From contig OV884011.1 in NCBI GenBank assembly GCA_930367205.1, positions 166,419,226 through 166,483,225 on the forward strand: DNA of 64,000 nt, read 5' to 3'. The stretch's first letter is position 1; each line of letters begins with the position of its first letter. The position numbers were made by a program, and so were the translations under genes. This document shows positions 60,288 to 64,000 of this stretch, piece after piece. The notes under the pieces are model-generated. The model made no database searches, was not told the origin of the DNA, and saw nothing but the letters and a program-made list of their open reading frames with translations. The stretch is from Acanthosoma haemorrhoidale (Eukaryota > Arthropoda > Insecta > Hemiptera > Acanthosomatidae).

Positions 60288-62632
60288 ACTATTGATCAAG
60301 CGGAAAAATGTCGATGCCTTGTTGGGCCACTGGGGTCAGAAAGGACTTTGTTAAATTAAATACTTAATATAATCATTGATTTTGTTGATCCAACATTATT
60401 ATGCAATCTAATTCTTTTAGCAAATATAAAAAAAAAAAAAATGCCGCCCCATAATATGAGTTGCCTTTGGCGAACCTCCCTCCCCCAGCTATGCTACTGC
60501 CCACTAACCACTTCATTAATAAAGTTTATAGTTATGAAATGATAATAATACTTTGATTTACGGTCTCTGCTGCCAATTATTAATAAATATGGTATACAAG
60601 GTACCTAGATGACCGATGTGGGTTTATTCAACAAAAATGGTAATAAATAAACTTATGTATATTTTAAGCTTTTAGAAAAACTTGACTGGACACAGTCATA
60701 TTGGTTTGCTTCAAGAAATGCTTCCTAGAATAGATATGGTGGCAAATCAAGAATTTTGTATTAATTCAAGTGCGCTGCAGATAAATTAGTTCAGTAAGAA
60801 GGTCACATACTAAGCTAAAAACAAAATAATAATTTCACAAAACTTTATTTGAATGTGTGCATTAGCTCCCTAAATTTCAAAGGAAATTAAAATTCAGGAC
60901 CCTCTGAACATCACAGTGTTTGAAATTGTAAAAAGACTGGAGTTTATTTAAAATTATTTTGGTATTAACATAAGCGTTTAATTTTTGGAGATATTTTGAA
61001 AAAAAAATAAATCATAGTAATAATTATTATCTAGGCAAACTATCACCAATAGAATATTGTCTAGATGAGAAATGAAATCAAAGTACTAGAAAGAAATATT
61101 ATTTATGGCTAATGTGGTATAGATATTTATAAAGGAAGGCTCAATTTAAATTTTAAATAAAACATACACTTTCATGTGATTTTACACATAAGGCAAAAAT
61201 ACAAAATTGGATGCTGGAAAAAATATTCTGATCTAAAACTGATTTCTTATTAATAAATTTTTTTTCAAAGTTTGGTGACCAATAATATTTAACCACAAAA
61301 ATATTTATAATAAGTCAGGTAACAGAAATTAAAATGCTGAATTACGTTTAACACATAAATATATAATATCCATAAAATAATAATAGTACATGAAAATGAT
61401 TAACATGCTAAATATGATATCTGCTTCAGATCTGATACGAGTCCACTGAAGTTCAAGGGGTTTATGTCATTTTTTAAAATTGAAAACATGTTATTAATTT
61501 ATTTTTCTTGAAATTAATTTTTTTAATTAACTGTATAATTTTAAAGAATCACTAAAGGATTTTCAAATATAACATAAGTTTATTTTTTAGATATAACTTT
61601 CTAAAGTTGCATTGAAATTTTTAAAAATGAGCGTTTTCGAAACTGAGACATGTTTCTATTTCCTACAAGAGATGTTGATTAGTGTCCTGAAAAAGTATAT
61701 CCTAGTCTGTAATGATTACAGACAGGTGGTGAATATATATATATAAGTTAAAGTCAGGAGTATGACTGTATTGTAAATAAATATGATCATGGGATGTAAA
61801 CAAAGTATGATCCCCTATGACAATCCCATGTGTAGGATTGTCGGAATAATAAAATTATTATTTCTCTTGAGCCCAAGTGTGTCAGTTCGTTTCCCTCTTT
61901 CCCTTTTTATCAAATCTTAACCACTGGAGATCAACCGAATAATATATATATATGCGTTCCTCAGAGAGAATGCTCAGTCTACTCTAGGCTTCAGCCTTCT
62001 TATTTTCAGGTACTTTTATAATTCTATCAGTGGAGAATTTAAAACGGTAAAATCATGATAAAAATTTCAATAAAACTGATTAATTCCTTATGAAAGACTT
62101 ACTCTAAAGGTTAATCATGATTCGCTTGTGGGGGGGTCCCATCATGCCCATGGTGACGTTGTCGAAGCACTGAAAAGTACAGGGTGGTATCTCATAGGAT
62201 GAATCCAGTGCTCTACCTTGCTAAAGCCGGCTTAAAAATTGTTTATATTATTATATTCTTTATGGCATACAAGGTGTCCCCCCAACAAAAATGTCTTTCT
62301 TTTCATGGTGTTATGAATTAAATGCACGACTTGTTTGTCTTAAAGAATTTTTGGATATTTCAGGATAACTTTCCGGTACTCTATCTTGGCTGGGTGAAGC
62401 TTCTTGATCATCTTGGCCTTCCAGAACGTTCTTTATGAACATCCTGAACAGTTTAATTCGTTTCTAACTTATCTTTTATCCAATTGACTGTAAGTGTTGA
62501 TGGCGGATCTGTCTCAAACTCCCTTCTATATTTTCATACTTCCAATAGCATTTTAAAATCAATTTCTTATTTTGATAGAACAATATTTACATTTTGAATT
62601 ACGGATGATACACTAATAATTGACATCGAGTG

Positions 62633-64000
62633 AAAACATAACGGTTTCTAATTGTGAATAAATAAATAATTGTCAAATTAATACCATGCTCACTACTCAA
62701 GATGGCGCTAAAATAAAAGTAATGAAATAGATGGGAAGATTCGGTCTGCAAGTTGTTAAGTTTTCATGGCTTACAAACTTTACATCAACAAAAAAACACA
62801 CTGACATAGCAGACAATTTTACTTCCAAACAGTTAATACTCCTCAATGAGGATATTCAATATGTATCTATAATGTTTCTCCATATCCAGTTTATAAATAT
62901 TTATCAATCCACAATATCAACAATCCACTAACTCAAAGAGGTGTTGACATTTTCGAGCCCAAAATGAAATTTTCGGAAATAGGGTTGGCTAAACTGATTC
63001 CCCCACCCCTACCCGTAAGGTCAAAAGGAAGGACAGTTTCTGCTGGTTAGTTGGTAAGTAGCTACTAGTGAGTGCAGTGAGTTAGTGTTCAGTTTAGTAT
63101 CGGCAGTTCGTAGTTCGTAACGACGCAGTGCGCGACTTCAATGGATATTTTGTGTGCTATAGAAAACGGAGATATGGAAGGGCTCTGGCAAGCTATCGAT
63201 TCAGGAGTGAGCTTAAATTTCAGGGACCTAAGCGGGAAAACACCTCTCCACCACGCTATTGAGCGTCAATGTCCCAAGGAGATGTTACAGGCTCTTCTGT
63301 TCACTGGTGCCGATCCTGAAGCACAAGACGGCCGAGGCCAAACACCGTTACAAGCAGCCTTGGACGTCAGTGCCGATGTGGAAGTGGTGCGCTTACTTTT
63401 GTCAGCACGAGCCAATCCGGAGACTGAGTGCTTGGGAACGTCTCCGCTTATGAAGGCCGTAGATAACAGGCAGATTCCAATCGTCGAAGCACTCCTCGAC
63501 GCCGGGGCCAACGTCAACGCTAAAGACGAAAGGCTGAGGACTCCACTCCATCAGGCGGTCAGTATTTTTTCGTACGCCATAACCGATACCTTGCTATCAG
63601 CGGGTGCAAACCCGAACTCCCAAGACATAACCGGACAGACCCCACTTCACTTAGCCATGGCCAGAATAAACTCTAGATGGGTGGTAGGTATCCTTCTGTC
63701 TGCGGGAGCCAACCCTCACATAGAAGATAACAAACGGGAGACTCCTTTGATGAAGATACAAAACAGGCCATATTTGAATTTAAGCCGCTTCATCGAAGCT
63801 GGCGCCGATGTGAAGAAGTTCTACTTCTTGCACAAAGCGATCTCAGCCACTTCGAACCTCCAATTCTTGAGAACGGTAGTAGAAGCCGGTGCAGATATCA
63901 ATGCTGTGGACAAGTCAGGGCTAACTCCGCTTTATTATAGCGTCCGAAAAAATGACATATGCACGATAAGATTTCTCATCGAAGCCGGGGCCGACCCCCA
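62633..64000 (+). repeat. Tandem unit C of the ankyrin-gene array (cut by window end)
   Basis: Third recurrence of the unit start. Content to 64000 reads as a copy of 52146-53513 without a difference that I noticed. Confidence 0.88.
63141..64000 (+). CDS. Ankyrin-repeat protein, array copy C (5' part only)
   Basis: Open frame from ATG at 63141 (MDILCAIENGDMEGL) to the window edge, 286 codons, covering the cap and the first eight ankyrin repeats. The translation is the same as copy B over this length, including the LSARAN and QNRPYLN variants that separate B from A. The C-terminal region and last exon must lie to the right of the window. Whether the array continues is not visible. Confidence 0.85.
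   Translation, partial: MDILCAIENGDMEGLWQAIDSGVSLNFRDLSGKTPLHHAIERQCPKEMLQALLFTGADPEAQDGRGQTPLQAALDVSADVEVVRLLLSARANPETECLGTSPLMKAVDNRQIPIVEALLDAGANVNAKDERLRTPLHQAVSIFSYAITDTLLSAGANPNSQDITGQTPLHLAMARINSRWVVGILLSAGANPHIEDNKRETPLMKIQNRPYLNLSRFIEAGADVKKFYFLHKAISATSNLQFLRTVVEAGADINAVDKSGLTPLYYSVRKNDICTIRFLIEAGADP

Larger units (their letters stand above)
52146..62632 (+). repeat. Tandem unit B of the ankyrin-gene array (10,487 bp)
   Basis: Unit boundaries from recurrence of AAAACATAACGGTTTCT at 52146 and 62633. Sequence at 52146-53513 and 62633-64000 reads as identical by eye (offset 10,487), so B and C are the youngest pair. Confidence 0.9.
54652..62632. other. Spacer of unit B
   Basis: 3' flank corresponding to 45177-52145. 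Extra blocks relative to A occur at about 55010-55220, 56470-56770, 56900-57250 and 57900-58130. The rest is near-identical from about 58480 on. No intact genes. Confidence 0.5.

Overview
This is animal nuclear DNA, almost certainly from an insect and possibly a hemipteran. It is AT-rich, its genes are split by GT-AG introns, and it is crowded with degenerate transposons of typical arthropod families (mariner, piggyBac, hAT, jockey-type LINEs, an LTR element). The Brahma ATPase reads as the insect form. The order-level guess is weak and rests on overall impression.

Layout. (1) 1-13,672, plus strand: the last 14 coding exons of brahma (brm), the SWI/SNF chromatin-remodelling ATPase, from just before the ATPase domain to the bromodomain and stop. 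Its introns carry a 3.6 kb LTR retrotransposon with a perfect 5-bp target duplication, a 95-bp mariner-derived MITE and a TTAA-flanked piggyBac remnant. (2) 13.7-18.6 kb: a transposon graveyard with a mariner C-terminal fragment, a hAT fragment, a dispersed repeat and a complete but dead 1.24 kb mariner. (3) 20.9-27.8 kb, plus strand: a six-exon short-chain dehydrogenase of the retinol dehydrogenase type, with a jockey fragment and repeats in its introns. (4) 30.4-33.3 kb: a GC-rich repeat with LTR-like ends beside a 5'-truncated jockey-type LINE on the minus strand. (5) 35.7-39.1 kb: a duplicated dehydrogenase first exon with a nonsense codon, then a trypsin-like serine protease pseudogene cut by a second GC-rich repeat. 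(6) 41.4-42.0 kb: a 659-bp TA-flanked MITE. (7) 42.7 kb to the window end: a tandem array of an ankyrin-repeat gene in units of about 9.5 and 10.5 kb. There are two complete copies (A, B) and the 5' part of a third (C).

The most interesting region is the ankyrin array. Copies A and B have nearly identical N-terminal caps and nearly identical C-terminal halves. The ankyrin repeats between them differ at roughly one residue in five, mostly through amino-acid-changing substitutions. Copies B and C, with the DNA between units, look almost identical. This is what is expected of a young, unequal-crossover gene family whose binding surface is diversifying while a conserved C-terminal region is kept. 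It may be a recognition-type protein family; its function is unknown to me.

The gene groups do not form a pathway. Brahma is a nuclear chromatin remodeller, the dehydrogenase a probable membrane or retinoid/steroid/lipid enzyme, the protease locus is dead, and the ankyrin proteins look cytosolic (no signal peptide or membrane segment).
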